64,000 bases of DNA from Artocarpus heterophyllus (GCA_025403435.1 CM046330.1:21536239-21600238); one strand, 5' to 3'. Positions 1 through 13,311 are shown, counted from the stretch's first letter. The notes: generated by a model from the sequence alone, not told the origin. Translations and numbers: made by a program.

Positions 1-159
1 CATAATCCATGAAAACATATATAATATATAGAAACCTAGAGTGCCAGCTCTCTATAAAATTAAATTCAAGCATACGAGAGATTAAGATCACAAAATTTAT
101 ACATATAACATGATCACAAACTCGTAAATTTATGTAAAAACCATGGCCCTAATACCAAT
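1..159 (-). other. Copia 5' leader end with decayed PBS
   Basis: Read on the minus strand, this is the leader just downstream of a copia LTR. It matches the start of the leader at 51771 onward. The initiator-Met primer-binding site next to the LTR is decayed (complement GCCCTAATACCA near 147-158, versus GCTCTGATACCA expected). The leader runs off the left edge, so another copia internal region probably continues outside the window. Confidence 0.75.
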
Positions 160-1813
160 TGTTGGAAAAATAGTATGCAGCAGAATTTTAAAAATTTTAT
201 ATCAAAGTATTTTCTAAAACACAAGTTTGACATGCTATATGCATAAATTAACCAGATCTTACTAACTTTTATGTGCCGAAAAGCTCCTGCAATCGGTGAA
301 GAAAAGTGACGTTCTAGAAGAGCCTTAACCAACTAGTCTTCTTTGCTATTCTCTATCCACGATCCGAGTGAGTGTGGGATCACACATACAGCTCTTCCAC
401 CAGGTGACTCTTCTTCCAACCAATTGAGAGAACCCAAAGCAAGTGTTCGTGATTTGTGAACAAGAGCACTCAGGGAGTTTTTGGATTCTCACCAGCAGAG
501 TATCACTCTTAATCTCTCAATTGATCTGAATAACTTATGTGACTTACTTCCTATTTATAGAGGTTGGGTCCAAGGTCAGTCCTTATTAGATTAGGTCTCA
601 AATTCGAATCAGAATCAAATTCGGATCAATATCTGATAAGATCTATGTAAAAACGCATGATCTTATCCTTTGCTCATTGGCAGGCCAAATAGGCCCCATG
701 GAAGGCCAAACTTGAGGATCGACATGCCAAACTACTAATTAATATCGCAACAAATCTTTTATTTTCCACTCAAGATTCTATAGGATAAAGTCTCAGTTTT
801 AATTCAAGTAACCCAATAGAAAAGTTATCTGGTTAAAACAACTTTATCTAGATAATCTCTAAGAAAATAACTGCATTCCTAATAATTTTACAAGTTTATC
901 TTGATCTAATTTATTTAAAATTAAATAAATCGATAAACAGACAAGAATTATCTGATCCTTATAATTCAACAAGTTTATCTTGAATTAATTTTTATCACAA
1001 AATTAATTCAACTGATAAACAGACATGAATTATTTGAATCTTCCAAATTTCAACCAATCTAATAAATCTGACATAAGTCACCAATTATTGAAAAAACACG
1101 CCGTATCGTTACAGGATGTTGTGAGCTAGCAAAGGAGACCAAATAGACCTATATAGTTTAAGCTCCCAATAATTACGAAATGGATTCCATATCCATGAAT
1201 AATAGGTCTACGCTACCAAGAGTCATGCCTCCAACGTACCAGCATGCATACCACTATTAAGATGTGGGTGTCACCCTTTGGTACATCAAAAGACACAAGT
1301 CAAGACAACGGGCCCACTATTTTATCTTAGGATTAAGATACAATACAAATGATTATCTAAAATGAATCGATTTACCGAGACAAAATTATTAATCCAAATC
1401 AATTCACTTTATGTCCTGATCCAACACATCGTCACCTATGACAACGTGCCAATGTTTCTATTTACGGAGTCCACCTCCGATGGCCAAGACAAACCATCTC
1501 CCAATTTGGATATAGACAACATAACAATCTTTACATGAATAAAGCACCCAACTTTATTCTCTCGATTGCGGATCTTATGATTTAGACCATCATCTTAAGA
1601 ATCGTGTCTTCCATATAATCTGTCCATCATAAGCCCAATTCTTAAAGGTTTAGACTGACAGTCTCAGACTATCGTTTGCTTAACATGCATTCAACAAATA
1701 TGAACATAAAGAGGACAAGATTTTGTATATAAACAATAAATAAATTCTTTATTGATAAAAATATCTCCAAAAACTTATTATATTTTTACACCTTAGGGCA
1801 TACATGTCTAACA
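160..1813 (-). repeat. Copia LTR with internal deletion
   Basis: This LTR is in reverse orientation, with termini TGTTGG and TCTAACA. It is about 380 bp shorter than the 2.03-kb LTRs of the same family. The missing part lies at about 1179-1180, where the sequence jumps between stretches that are about 350 bp apart in the LTR at 11281-13311. A TATA-like TTTATAG sits near 551-557 in the reverse sense. It is flanked by leader/PBS on the left and by polypurine tract plus RNase H tail on the right, so it is shared by two internal regions of a tandem copia array. Confidence 0.85.
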
Positions 1814-2011
1814 ATCTCCCACTTGCACTAAGTGAGTAAATATGACAAATCTTGCATCCTCATAGCTTCCACATACCTCTTGAAGACTCTCTCATTAAGT
1901 GTCTTTGTAAATGGATCAGCTAAATTGTCCTCTGACGCGATCTTGCACACCGTGACATACCCACCCTCAACAAAGTCCTTTATCACATGATACTTTTGAT
2001 CAATATGCTTA
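1814..2011 (-). pseudogene. Copia RNase H C-terminal fragment
   Basis: On the minus strand this encodes the last ~60 residues of copia pol. It includes the segment matching HVIKDF, then [11 protein letters not shown], ending in YLLT just before the polypurine tract and LTR. At about 2011 the homology stops abruptly and switches to the plus strand in the integrase region. It is the downstream end of the gag-pol at 6350-9614. The two pieces are separated by the plus-strand copy at 2012-6349 and have lost about 0.5 kb of pol between them, by comparison with 56697-57205. Confidence 0.8.
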
Positions 2012-4253
2012 ATACCTTTCTGATGAGTTCTTGGGACACTTATTAGATAATGGGATTTTATCCCATTTGACTGCGCCGGGCACTCCGTAGCAGGATGGCA
2101 TAGCGGAGAGAAGAAATAGGACTTTATTAAACATGATTAGGTCCATGATAACTTATTCATCATTGCCTTTATCTTTTTGGGGATATGCACTACAAACCAC
2201 TTGCTATCTTTTAAACAATGTGCCTTTAAAATCGGTCCCTAAAACTCCTCACGAGTTGTGAACGGGCAGGAAGACGTCCTTAAATCATATTTGCATATAG
2301 GGATGCTCGGTTCATGTCCTGTTTAAGGATGTGAATAAGTTGAAAGCATGTTCAGAAGTTTGTGTTTGTAGGATATCCAAAAGGGACTAAAAAGGGTTTT
2401 TTCTGTAACCCAAAGGAAAATAAAGTCGTGGTTTCAACTAATGCAACTTTCCTTGAGGAGAGTTATATGGACAACTTTAAACCTCGAAGTAAAGTGGTGC
2501 TTGAGGAGTTAAGGAGTGATTCGATCACTCCGGAGGTTTCGAATGAAACCATTCCGATCAGTGTAGAAAAACCAAACGAACCTGAACAACAACCTAAGGG
2601 GCTTCGGCGTAGTGGGGGGATCGGGTGTCAACCTGAGATGTATATGTTCAATGGGGAGGTCTTTTTGACTGAACCAGATGAACATTATAGGGATCCTTAT
2701 ACTTACGTAGAAGCTATGGAGGATGTTGATTCAAAACTCTAGACAGAGGCTATGAACATTGAGATGAAGTCTATGGAGACTAATCAGGTCTGGGAGCTTG
2801 TGGATCTTCCTGAAAGGGTAAAACCCATAGGGTGTAAGTGGATCTACAAGAGGAAAAGAGGAGTGGATGGAAAGGTCAAAACCTTTAAGGCTAGACTAGT
2901 AGCTAAGGGTTATACGCAAAAAAAAGAAATCGATTATAAGGAAACCTTTTCGCCTGTAGCCATGCTTAAGTCCATATGGATTCTCTTATCCATAGCTGCC
3001 GATCTCGACTATGAGATCTGACAAATGGATATCAAGATGGCTTTTCTGAATGGCTATCTTGATGAGTCCATTTATATGGAACAACCAGACGGGTTCAAGG
3101 TCATAGGTCAATAGGGTAAGGTTTGTAAGCTGCTAAAGTCTATTTATGGACTTAAGTAGGCTTCTCATTCTTGGAACATAATATTTGATCAGGTGATCAA
3201 GACTTATGGGTTCTCAAAAAATGTGGATGAACCTTGTGTTTACAAACACATAAAGGATGGGAAGGTAGTTTTTCTACTGCTCTACGTAGATGACATTCTG
3301 TTAATTGGTAATGACATTGGGCGTTGTCATCGGTCAAATTTTGGTTGACCTAGTAGTTTGACATGAAGGACTTGGGTGAGGCGAATTTTGTTCTCGATAT
3401 CCAAATCTTTCAGGATAGGAAGCACAAAATGATAGCTTTATCCTAGGCCGGCTATATAGATAAAATTCTCAGGAGGTTTGCAGTGCAGGATTCCAAGAAA
3501 GGTGGGCAACCATCTTGATCTGGAATCACTCTTTCTAAGAAAGACTCTCCAAAGTCTTATGAAGAAAGAGAATACATAAAGAAGGTGCCTTATGCTTTGG
3601 CAGTAGGTAGTCTCATGTATGTCATGCTTTGCACACGATCGGATATTAGTTATGCAGCTGGGATTGTAAGTCGATTTCTAGCATATCCAGGACCGAGCCA
3701 TCGGGTTGCGGTAAAGCATATTTTCAAGTACTTGAGAAGGACTCGAGGGTATATGCTTGTATATTCAGGTGAAGACCTGACTCCTCTAGGATATACTAAC
3801 TCAGATTTTCAATTTTGTTTGGATTCTAGGAAATCGACTTCGGGTTTTGTGTTTACTCTTGGAGACGGTGCCATCAGTTAGAGAAGTGCTAAGCAAGATT
3901 GCACTTCAGATTCAATGATGGAGGCCGAGTATGTGGCAGCTAGTGATGCTTCGAAAGAAGCAGTGTGGCTCTGCAAGTTCCTTGGGGATCTTGAGGTAGT
4001 TCCTGGCATGGATAAGGCGGTATCACTGTACTGCGATAACAGTGCGGTGGTAGCTAATACAAAAGAACCAAGATTTCACAAGAAGAGTAAGCATGTGATA
4101 AAGGACTTCATTGAGGGCGGGCATGTCACGGTGTGCAAGATCGCGTCAGAGGATAATTTAGCTTATCCATTTATGAAGACACTTACTGGGAGAGTCTTTG
4201 AGAGGTATGTTGAAGCTATGGGGATGCGAGATTTGTCATATTTACTCACTTAG
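2012..4253 (+). pseudogene. Truncated copia pol (integrase to RNase H), broken
   Basis: This plus-strand relic starts inside the integrase core, at the sequence equivalent to position 55127 of the intact copy. It continues through the integrase C-terminus, reverse transcriptase and RNase H to a TAG at 4251-4253, just before its 3' LTR. Recognisable blocks are [15 protein letters not shown] (RT start), the [10 protein letters not shown] region, [11 protein letters not shown] and [18 protein letters not shown] (RNase H). It carries stop codons near 2740, 3019, 3112 and 3157, a one-base loss near 3320 and further stops in RNase H. LTR, gag, protease and half of integrase are missing upstream. 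It is non-functional. Confidence 0.9.
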
Positions 4254-4267
4254 TGCAAGTGGGAGAT

Positions 4268-6349
4268 TGTTAGACATGTATGCCCTGAGGAGTAAAAATG
4301 TAATAAGTTTTTGGAGACATTTTATCAATAAAGAATTTATTTATTATTGATATACCAAATCTTGTCCTCTTTACATTCATATTTGTTGAATGTATATTAA
4401 GCAAACAATAGTTGAGATTGTCGGTCTAAACCTTAAAGAATTGGGCATATGATGGACAGATTATGCAAAAGACACGATTCTTAAGATGATGGTCTAAATC
4501 ATAACATCTGCAATCGAGGGAATAAAGTTAGGTGCTTTATTCATGTAAAGATTGTTATGTTGTCTATATCCCTTTTGGGAGATGGTTTGACTTGACCATC
4601 GAAGGACTCCGTGAATAGAAACATTGGCACGTTGTCATAGGTGACGAAGTGTTGGATCGGGACATAAAAATGAATTGATTTGGATTAATAATTCTGTCTC
4701 GACAAATCGATTCACTTTAAACAATCATTTGTATTGTATCTTAATCCTGAGATGAATAGTGGGCCCATTGTCTTGACTTGTGTCTTTTGATGTACCAAAG
4801 GGTGACACCCATATCTTAATAGTGGTATGTATGCCGGTACGTTGGAGGCATGACTCTTGATTGCGTAGACTTGTTATTCATAGATATAGAATCCAAAGCT
4901 CCTCTTTAGGAGTAATAATATCCTCTTATATGCGTTATCCTATAATTGAAAAACTGGAGTGCTCAACCATTTGTATACGTAGGTGTAACCGAATGGTATA
5001 CTATCTTTGGATAGTAAGTTTTTTGATGGTGAGATAATGGAATGTAAGATAAAAATAATCGGGAAGGTAAGAAAGAACTTGTCCTTAACCTGATTATGGA
5101 TAATCATATGGGGATACGATACACTATGATATGTCATGGAGACTTAGCTATATGAGCTTCGTAATTCTATGTAGTTCGAGAGTGTAGCTCCAAGGTTTTA
5201 GTGGAATAGCGTTAGAGTTGATAATTATGTATATCTAGGATATTGGATTTCTTAAGTATCGGGAGCTTGAATTATATAGGTCCATTTAGTCCCCTTTGCT
5301 AGCTCATAACATCCTATAACGATATGGCGTGCTTTTCCAATAATTGGTAACTTATGTCGGATTTGTCAGATTGGTTAAACTTTGGAAGAATCAAATAATT
5401 CATGTCTGTTTATCGATTGAATTAATTTTGTGATAAAATTAATTTAAGATAAACTTATTGAATTATTGGGATCGGATAATTCTTATCTGTTTATCGATTG
5501 ATTTAATTTTGTGATAAAATTAATTTAAGATAAACTTGTTGAATTATTAGGATCGGATAATTCTTGTCTATTTATCGGTTGATTTAATTTTGGATAAATT
5601 AGATCAAGATAAACTTAGAATTTTTGGGAATTCATTTATTTTCTTAGAGATTATCTAGATAAAGTTGTTTTGATCAGATAACTTCTCTATTAGGTTATTT
5701 AAATTAAAACTGAGACTTTATCCTATAGAATCTCGGGTGGAAAATAAAAGATTCGCGGAGATATTTATTCGGCAGTTCAGCCTGCCGATGGGGCTGTTTG
5801 GCCTGCCGATCATCCTTATCGGCCTACCGATGAGCAAAGGATAAGATTATACATTTTTACGCTGATCTTATCAGATATTGTTCCGAACTTGATTCTGTTT
5901 CAAATTTTTGAGACCTTATCTGATAAGGATTGTCCCTAGGACCAACCTCTATAAATAGGGAGCAAGTCTTAAGAGTTACTCAGATCAATTGAGAGATTAA
6001 GAGTGATATTCTACTTGTGAGAATCTGAAAACTCCCTGAGAGCTTTTGTTCACAAATCACGAACACTAGTGTTGGGTTCCCTCGATTGGTTGGAAGGAGA
6101 GTCACCTGGTGGAAGAGCTGTACGTGTGAGCCCACACTCGCTCCGGTCGTGGATAGAGAATAGCAAAGAAGACCAGTTGGTTGAGGCTCTTCTAGAACAT
6201 TACTTCTCTTCACGTTTTGTGAGGGTTCTTCGGCAATCAAAGGTTAGTAAGATCTGGTTAGTTTATGCATATAGCATGACAAACTTATGTTTTGGAAAAT
6301 ACTCTGATGTAAAAATTTTAAAATTTCACTGTGCACTACTTTTCCAACA
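4268..6349 (+). repeat. Copia 3' LTR of the truncated plus-strand copy
   Basis: This LTR starts TGTTAGACATG right after the polypurine tract and ends TTTTCCAACA. It is about 2.08 kb. It has a TATA box at 5950 (TATAAATAG) and three decayed 21-bp-spaced palindromes upstream of it (5777, 5798, 5819). Directly after its terminal CA, at 6350, the sequence becomes minus-strand copia pol. This end is therefore an exact integration junction; the left end was lost by deletion. Confidence 0.88.
5777..5830. repeat. Three 21-bp-spaced palindromes, decayed
   Basis: TCAGCCTGCCGA at 5777, TTGGCCTGCCGA at 5798 and TCGGCCTACCGA at 5819 are spaced exactly 21 bp. They are the older equivalent of the four-unit array at 51175-51250 and lie about 120 bp upstream of the TATA box. 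Confidence 0.75.
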
Positions 6350-9300
6350 CTTCATGTATTCTCTTTCTTCATAAGACTTTGGAGAGTCTTTATTGGAAAG
6401 AGTAATTCTAGACCTAGATGGTTGCCCACCTTTCTTGGAATCCTGTATTGCAAACATCCTGAGAATTTTATCTATGTAGCCGGCCTGGGATAAAGCTATC
6501 ATTTTGTTCTTCCTATCCTGAAAAATCTAGATATCGAGAACAAAATTAGCCTCACCCAAGTCTTTCATGTCAAACTGCTTGGTTAACCATAATTTGATTG
6601 ATGAGAATGCCCCAATGTCATTGCCAATTAGCAGAATGTCATCTACATAGAGCAGTAGAAAAACCACCTTCCCATCCTTAATGTTTTTGTAAACACATGG
6701 CTCATCCACATTTTGTGAGAACCCATAAGTCTTGATCACCTGATCAAATCTTATGTTCCAAGAACGAGAAGCCTGCTTAAGTCCATAAATTGACTTTAGC
6801 GGCTTACAAGCCTTACCCTTTTAACCCTTGACTTTAAACCCATCTGGTTGTTCTATATAAATGGACTCATCAAGATAGCCATTTAGAAAAGCAGTCTTGA
6901 CATCCATCTGCCAAATCTCATAGTCGAGAGTAGCAGCTATAAACAAGAGAATCCGGATGGATTTAAGCGTGGCTACAGGCGCAAAGGTTTTCTCATAGTC
7001 GATTCCTTCCTTTTGTGTATAACCCTTAGCTACCAGTCTAGCCTTAAAGGTTTTGACCTTTCCATCTACTCCCCTTTTCCTCTTGTAGATCCACTTACAA
7101 CCTATGGGTTTTACCCCTTCGGGAAGATCCACAAGCTCCCAGACCTAATTAGTCTCCAAAGCTTCAACTCTCTGTTCATGGCCTCTGTTTGGAGTTTTGA
7201 ATCAACATGCTCCATAGCTTTCGTGTAAGTATAAGGATCCCTGTGATGTTCATCTAGTTCAGCTAAAAAGACTTCCCCATTGAACATATACATCTCAGGT
7301 TGACGCCTGATCCTCCCACTACGCTGAAGCCCCTCAGGTTGTTGTTCAGGTTTGTTTGGTTTGTCAACACTAATTGGAACGGTTTCATTCGGAACGTCTG
7401 GAGTGCTCGGATCACTCCTTAACTCCTCAAGCACCACTTTGCTTCGAGGTTTAAAGTCGTCCATGTAACTCTCCTCAAGGAAAGTTGCATTAATTGAAAC
7501 CACGACTTTATTTTCCTTTGGGTTACAGAAAAAACCCTTTTTAGTGCCTTTTGGATATCCTACAAACACGCAAACTTCTGAACGTGCTTCCAATTTTTTT
7601 GCATCCTTAAACAAGACATGAGTCGGACATCCCCATATGCAAATATGGTTTAAGGATGTCTTCCTGCCCGTCCACAACTCGTGAGGAGTTTTAGGGACCG
7701 ATTTTGAAGGCACATTATTCAAAAGTTAACATAAGGCTTGTAGTGTATATCCCCAAAAAGATAAAGGCAATGATGAATAACTCATCATGGACCTGATCAT
7801 GTCCAATAAAGTTCTATTTCTTCTCTCCACTACGTCATTCTGCTGCAGAGTGCCCAGCGCAGTCAAATGGGATAAAATCCCATTATCTAATAAGTGTCCC
7901 AAGAACTCATCAGAAAGGTATTCTCTGCCTCGATCCGATCGAAGTGCCTTTATGGGTCTACCTAATTGCTTTTCCAATTCAGCTGAAAACTTCCTGAACT
8001 TGTTAAAAGTTTCGCTTTTGTGGTGCATCAGGTACACATACCCATATCTTGAGTAATCGTTAATAAAAGTGACAAAGTACTCATACCCTCCTTGTGCCCA
8101 GATGTTCATTGGTCTGCAAACATCACTATGCACAAGTTCTAGAACCCCTTCAGCCCTATTGCCCTTAGATCCGAATGGTCTTTTGGTCATTTTACCCTCT
8201 AAACAAGATTCACGTTGAGGTATAGATTCCACCTTTAAGTGACTAAAAGGTCCATCTCTTACCAGCTTTTGAATCCTATTCAGGTTAATATGACCAAGGC
8301 GCAAATGCCAAAGATAAGTCTTATTAAAGTTAGAAGTTTTAAGTCTTTTAGAGTTATTATCATTCATCTCAGTATTAAGCAGTAAGTCCATCTTAGGTTT
8401 AATAAAATATAGATTATTTTACATCCATCCAGAATAGATAAAAGATTTGTTTTCACGAATCACCACTTTATCATTAAAAGAAACCAAATAGGAGTCTTTA
8501 AATAAACAAGCAACAGAAATTAAATTCCTTTTAAATTTAGGAACATAAAAACAATCTTGTAAAAAATAAATTCCTATAATTATCAAAATAAAGTTGGGTG
8601 TCTCCTACTGCTTCCGCTGAGACCAAGGATCCATCGCCCAGCCGAAGTGTGAAGTCTTCATGTAGTAGACTTCTCGTTTCTTCGAACCCTTGCAGAGAAA
8701 CACAAAAATGATTAGTTGCACCAGAATCTAGGACCCAAATGTCACTGGATTCCTCAACCAAACAAGTTTCTAAATATAGAAGATCACACCTACCTCCTTT
8801 GCAAAGGACGTCCTTGCAATGCTTCTTGATGTGTTCGACCTTCCTATAGAAGAAGCACTTAAGCTTCTTTAGGTTCTTCTTCTTCTTTTTCTTTACTCTT
8901 GGTGCTAGCAGGAATAGAAGACTTCTTGTTCTTGGCCTGATGCTTTTTTCCATTCCAAGAGTTGGGATTGGAACCAAAAGCAGCTACCAAATTGGCCTCT
9001 CCACCTGCAGGAGACTCCCTGATCAGCAACTTGAACTCTTGTAACTGTTTCATTAATTCCATCAAGGTCATATCCCGTCTATTGCTTAAATTAAATGTAG
9101 CTCTAAACGGAATAAATTCCTTTGATAGAGTCTCAAAGATCTTAGTCATCTGAGTTTCAGCATCGATGTCGGCTCCATAGGTTTGAGCCTCACCGAGGTA
9201 ACCCATGACCAACATCATGCGCTCCTTTACAGATGTCCCCGGCCTTTACGTACAGTTAGGAAGTTTTTGAGGCGCCCCTTGCCACTTTGCTATGGCCTGG

Positions 9301-9614
9301 CCTCCAAACACATCCTCAAGATTATCCAAGATCTGCTTCGCAGTCTCATAATCCAGATGTTGAGCCTGCGGCATGTTATTCATGCTAGCCATAACATAGC
9401 AGTGGGCCTGATCATTAGCATCTTTCCAGCGATCATATGTTTGGATTTGCTCATTAGTTGAGTCTCCCGTAGGCTTGGGAGGACAAGGGGTTGTCAGCAC
9501 AAACTTTAGTTTCTCGAAGGAGAGGACGATATCCAGGTTCCGTTTCCAATCATTATAATTCTCTCCAATTAATAGATTTTTGTCAAGTATCGAATATAAA
9601 GCATTTTTAGACAT
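6350..9614 (-). pseudogene. Copia gag-pol, degraded
   Basis: On the minus strand, gag begins at ATG 9614-9612 (MSKNA, then SILDKN). It is followed by the zinc knuckle near 8800-8860, the protease DSGATNHF near 8740, the GAG-preintegrase and integrase (about 8390-7730), and reverse transcriptase (7130-6820). [11 protein letters not shown] follows at about 6660-6620. Homology runs to the equivalent of residue ~1088 of the intact polyprotein and then meets the LTR of the plus-strand copy at 6349/6350. Several frameshifts and stops break it (for example around 8420, 7725, 7140 and 6820). It is the same family as the intact element at 49738-59434 but much older. Confidence 0.9.
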
Positions 9615-11280
9615 TTTTAATCTACAATAAAGAATCATATACTAAACATAAGCAAACATATCATAATAATTTAGTAAGATAACACAATCATGTAAAAATT
9701 ACAAATGTGTTTATGTGTCAAAACCTTGAAAATATCGCAACCTTACAACGATAATTTCCAACTTAGAATTCAACAAGCTCCTAGGCGAGTCATGCCAAAT
9801 TCAATCAGGAATACGAATCCCCTCCTGATTAATATATGTCATCCAGGACCCGTATGATCCAGCATATATTAATAATCGTTTCTTCGGCCATTAATTTTAT
9901 TAACAGAGCTCCTGGAGGAGGTTAATAATAAAATTAACGTGAGTGTATAACCTTCATTTCAATATTTTATCCATGATTTATAATCACCACCTAGAGGTGT
10001 GCAACCATAAATCATGTTAAAATACCTTATCCTCTCAGAGATCTAATCCGGTACATGATAGAAATCCCTTCCTAGGGGTCAAGACCACCATGTTCTGCCT
10101 ATGGACCAACGATGGAGGCCTTAGGTCAACCTTCTCCCACTCAATCTTTTGAAATCAAGGTTTTATTTTAAGAACATGCATGAACAATTTTAATATGAGC
10201 GGCACTCCCTATTCTATATGACATGTTATCAATATACATGGCAAATCATATTATAATGCAAACAAGCAAAGTAATCAAGCAAAGCTATAAACAAAATAAT
10301 AAATAACCGTAATATTATGGTTCCTCCCTAGAGAATAGAAAATAAAGATTACAAGAGAATAATCGAAACATATTATCGATTCTTCATCCTTGAATCTCCA
10401 GGTAGTATCCTTCTTCACATAATGCCCATCTTTAAGTCTTCAATCCCATATGAATCGAATACTTCATATTTTCGGTCATATCCAAATTTAATGTCTCTCA
10501 GAATTATCCCAAAAACAAAATTAAAACTACATTGAAAAACCGCACATTTTCTGAAAGAATTTCCAGTTCTTCGTCGGCAAGCCCATTTGGGTGATCGGTC
10601 TGCCGGTTATGACCATCGACCTGCTGATCTTCAGATCGTCCTACCGATGCACGAAAGATCGGCCTGCCAAACTGAAAGTTCGGCCTTTCAACAAAGCCAC
10701 CTGATTTTTGTCCCACTGTTGGCCTGCCGATCTGCGACCATTGGCATGCCGAACTGTGGATTCGGCATGCCGACCGAGCAGAAATCGCTCATTCCAGCAA
10801 ATACAATTTTTAATGTAATTCATCAATTTTATCTACAATAATTCAAAAACATAAAATTAGAGACTCAGGAAATACCTAGAGCGTCATCATCAATCTTCAA
10901 GATCCGCCTTCTAGATCTGTCTTCTCTGAATAATTATTTAATTACAAAAATCTTACAAAATTAAATAATAATTCCTAGACGGAGATGATAGTTCGCCATC
11001 TAATTACATGAAAAACCTAGATATATATTCTAACCTCTAAGAAACCATAATCGGTATAAATTAATTAATTAATAATTAAATAACCATTTAATCCACCATA
11101 ATTAATTAATGAACATTCACCACATAATCCATGAGAACATATATAATATATAGAAACCTAGGGTGCCAACTCTTTATAAAATTAAATTCAAGCAAGCGAG
11201 AGATTAAGATCACAAAATTTATGCATATAAATGATCACAAACTCGTAAATTTATGTAAAAACCATGGCTCGGATACCAAT
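9615..11280 (-). other. Copia 5' leader with PBS and palindrome array
   Basis: This is an untranslated leader of about 1.67 kb between LTR and gag, in reverse orientation, and colinear with 51771-53433. The PBS complement (GCTCGGATACCA) ends two bases before the LTR at 11281. It contains the decayed palindrome array at 10574-10774. No reading frame of note is present. Confidence 0.82.
10574..10774. repeat. Leader palindrome array, ~21-bp pitch, decayed
   Basis: Units related to TCGGCMKGCCGA start near 10574, 10595, 10616, 10636, 10659, 10680, 10720, 10741 and 10762. Spacing is 20-23 bp with one skipped slot. Many units have lost palindrome symmetry (for example TCGGCCTTTCAA), but the pitch is kept. 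The young equivalent is at 52285-52465. Confidence 0.75.
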
Positions 11281-13311
11281 TGTTAGAAAAATAGTACGCA
11301 GCGGAATTTTAAAAATTTTATATCAAAGTATTTTCCAAAACACAAGTTTGACATGCTATATGCATAAATTAACCAGATCTTACTAACCTTTGTGTGCCGA
11401 AAAGCTCCTGCAATCAGTGAAGAGAAGTAACGTTCTAGAAAAGCCTCAACCAACTAGTCTTCTTTGCTATTCTCTATCCACAATCAGAATGGGTGTGGGC
11501 TCACATGTACAGCTCTTCCACCAGGTGACTCTCCTTCCAACCAATTAAAAGAACGCAAAGCAAGTGTTCATGATTTGTGAACAAGAGCTCTCTGAGAGTT
11601 TCTAGATTCTCACTGGCAAAGTATCACTCTTAATCTCTCAATTGATCTAAATAACTTTTGTAACTTACTCCCTCTTTATAGAGGTCGGGTCCAGGGTCAG
11701 TTCTTATCCCATTAGGTCTCAAAATTCGAATCAGAATCAAATTCAGATCAATATCTAAATAAGATCCACGTAAAAACGCATGACCTTATCTTTCGCTCAT
11801 CGGCAGGCCGATCAGGATGATCTGTAGGACAAACAAGCCCCATCGGCAGGCCAAACTTGAGGATCAGCATGCCGAGCTGTCGATTAATATCTTAGCGAAT
11901 CTTTTATTTTCCACCTAAGATTCTATAGGATAAAGTCTCAGTTTTAATTCAAATAACCAAATAGAAAAGTTATCTATTAAAACAACTTTATCTAGATAAT
12001 CTCTAGGAAAATAAATGAATTCTTAATAATTCTACAAGTTATCTTGATCTAATTTATTCAAAATTAAATCAATCAATAAACAGACAAGAATTATCCGATC
12101 CTTATAATTCAACAAGTTTATCTAGAATTAATTTTTATCACAAAATTAATTCAACCGATAAACAGACATGAATTATTTGATTCTTTCAAATTTCAACTAA
12201 TCTAACAAATCCGACATAAGTCACCAATTATTAGAAAAACATGTCGTATCGTTACAGGATGTTGTGACCTAGCAAAGGGGACCAAATGGACCTATATAGT
12301 TCAAGCTTCTGATAATTACGAAACCCAATATCCCAGATATACATTTCATAATTATCAACTCCAACGCTACTTTACTAAAAGCTTGGAGCTGCACTTTCGA
12401 ACTACATAGAATTACAAAGCCCGTATAGCTAAGTCTCCATGACATATCATAGTGTATCGTATCGCCATATGATTATCTATAATCGGCTTAAGGATAAGTT
12501 CTATCTTACCTTCCTGATTATTTTTATCTTACATTCCATTATCTTACCATCGGAAAACTTACCATCCAAGGACAGTACACTATGCGGTTACACCTATATA
12601 TCCAAATGGTTGAGCGCTCTAGTTTTCCCATTATAGGATAACGCATATAAGAGGATATCACTACTCCTAAAGAGGAGCTATGGATTCCATATCTATGAAT
12701 AATAGGTCTACGCTACCAAGAGTCATGCCTCTAACGTACCGACATGCATACCACTATTAAGATGTGGGTGTCACACTTTGGTACATCAAAAGACACAAGT
12801 CAAGATAACGGGCCTACTATTCATCTTAGGATTAAGATACAATACAGATGATTGTCTAAAGTGAATCGATTTGCCGAGATAGAATTATTAATCCAAATCA
12901 ATTCACTTTATGTCCCGATCCAATACATCGTCACCTATGACAACATGCCAATGTTTCTATTCACGGAGTCACCTCTGATGGCCAAGACAAACCATCTCCC
13001 AATTTGGATATAGACAACATAACAATCTTTACATGAATAAAGCGCCCAACTTTATTCCCTCAATTGCGGATCTTATGATTTAGACTGTCACCTTAAGAAT
13101 CGTGTCTTCTGCATAATCTGTCCATCATATGCCCAATTCTTAAAGGTTTAGACTTACAGTCTCAGACTATTGTTTGCTTAACATACATTCAACAAATATA
13201 AACGTAAAGAGGACAAGATTTGGTATATAAACAATAAATAAATTATTTATTGATAAAAATGTCTCCAAATACTTATTACATTTTTACTCCTTGGGGCTTA
13301 CATGTCTAACA
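11281..13311 (-). repeat. Copia 5' LTR (minus strand)
   Basis: This LTR of about 2031 bp has ends TGTTAG and CTAACA. It is the 5' LTR of the minus-strand copia element because the PBS and leader lie to its left. Its right edge at 13311/13312 cuts into a gypsy integrase gene, which marks the integration point. The matching duplication on the other side lies outside the window. Confidence 0.87.
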
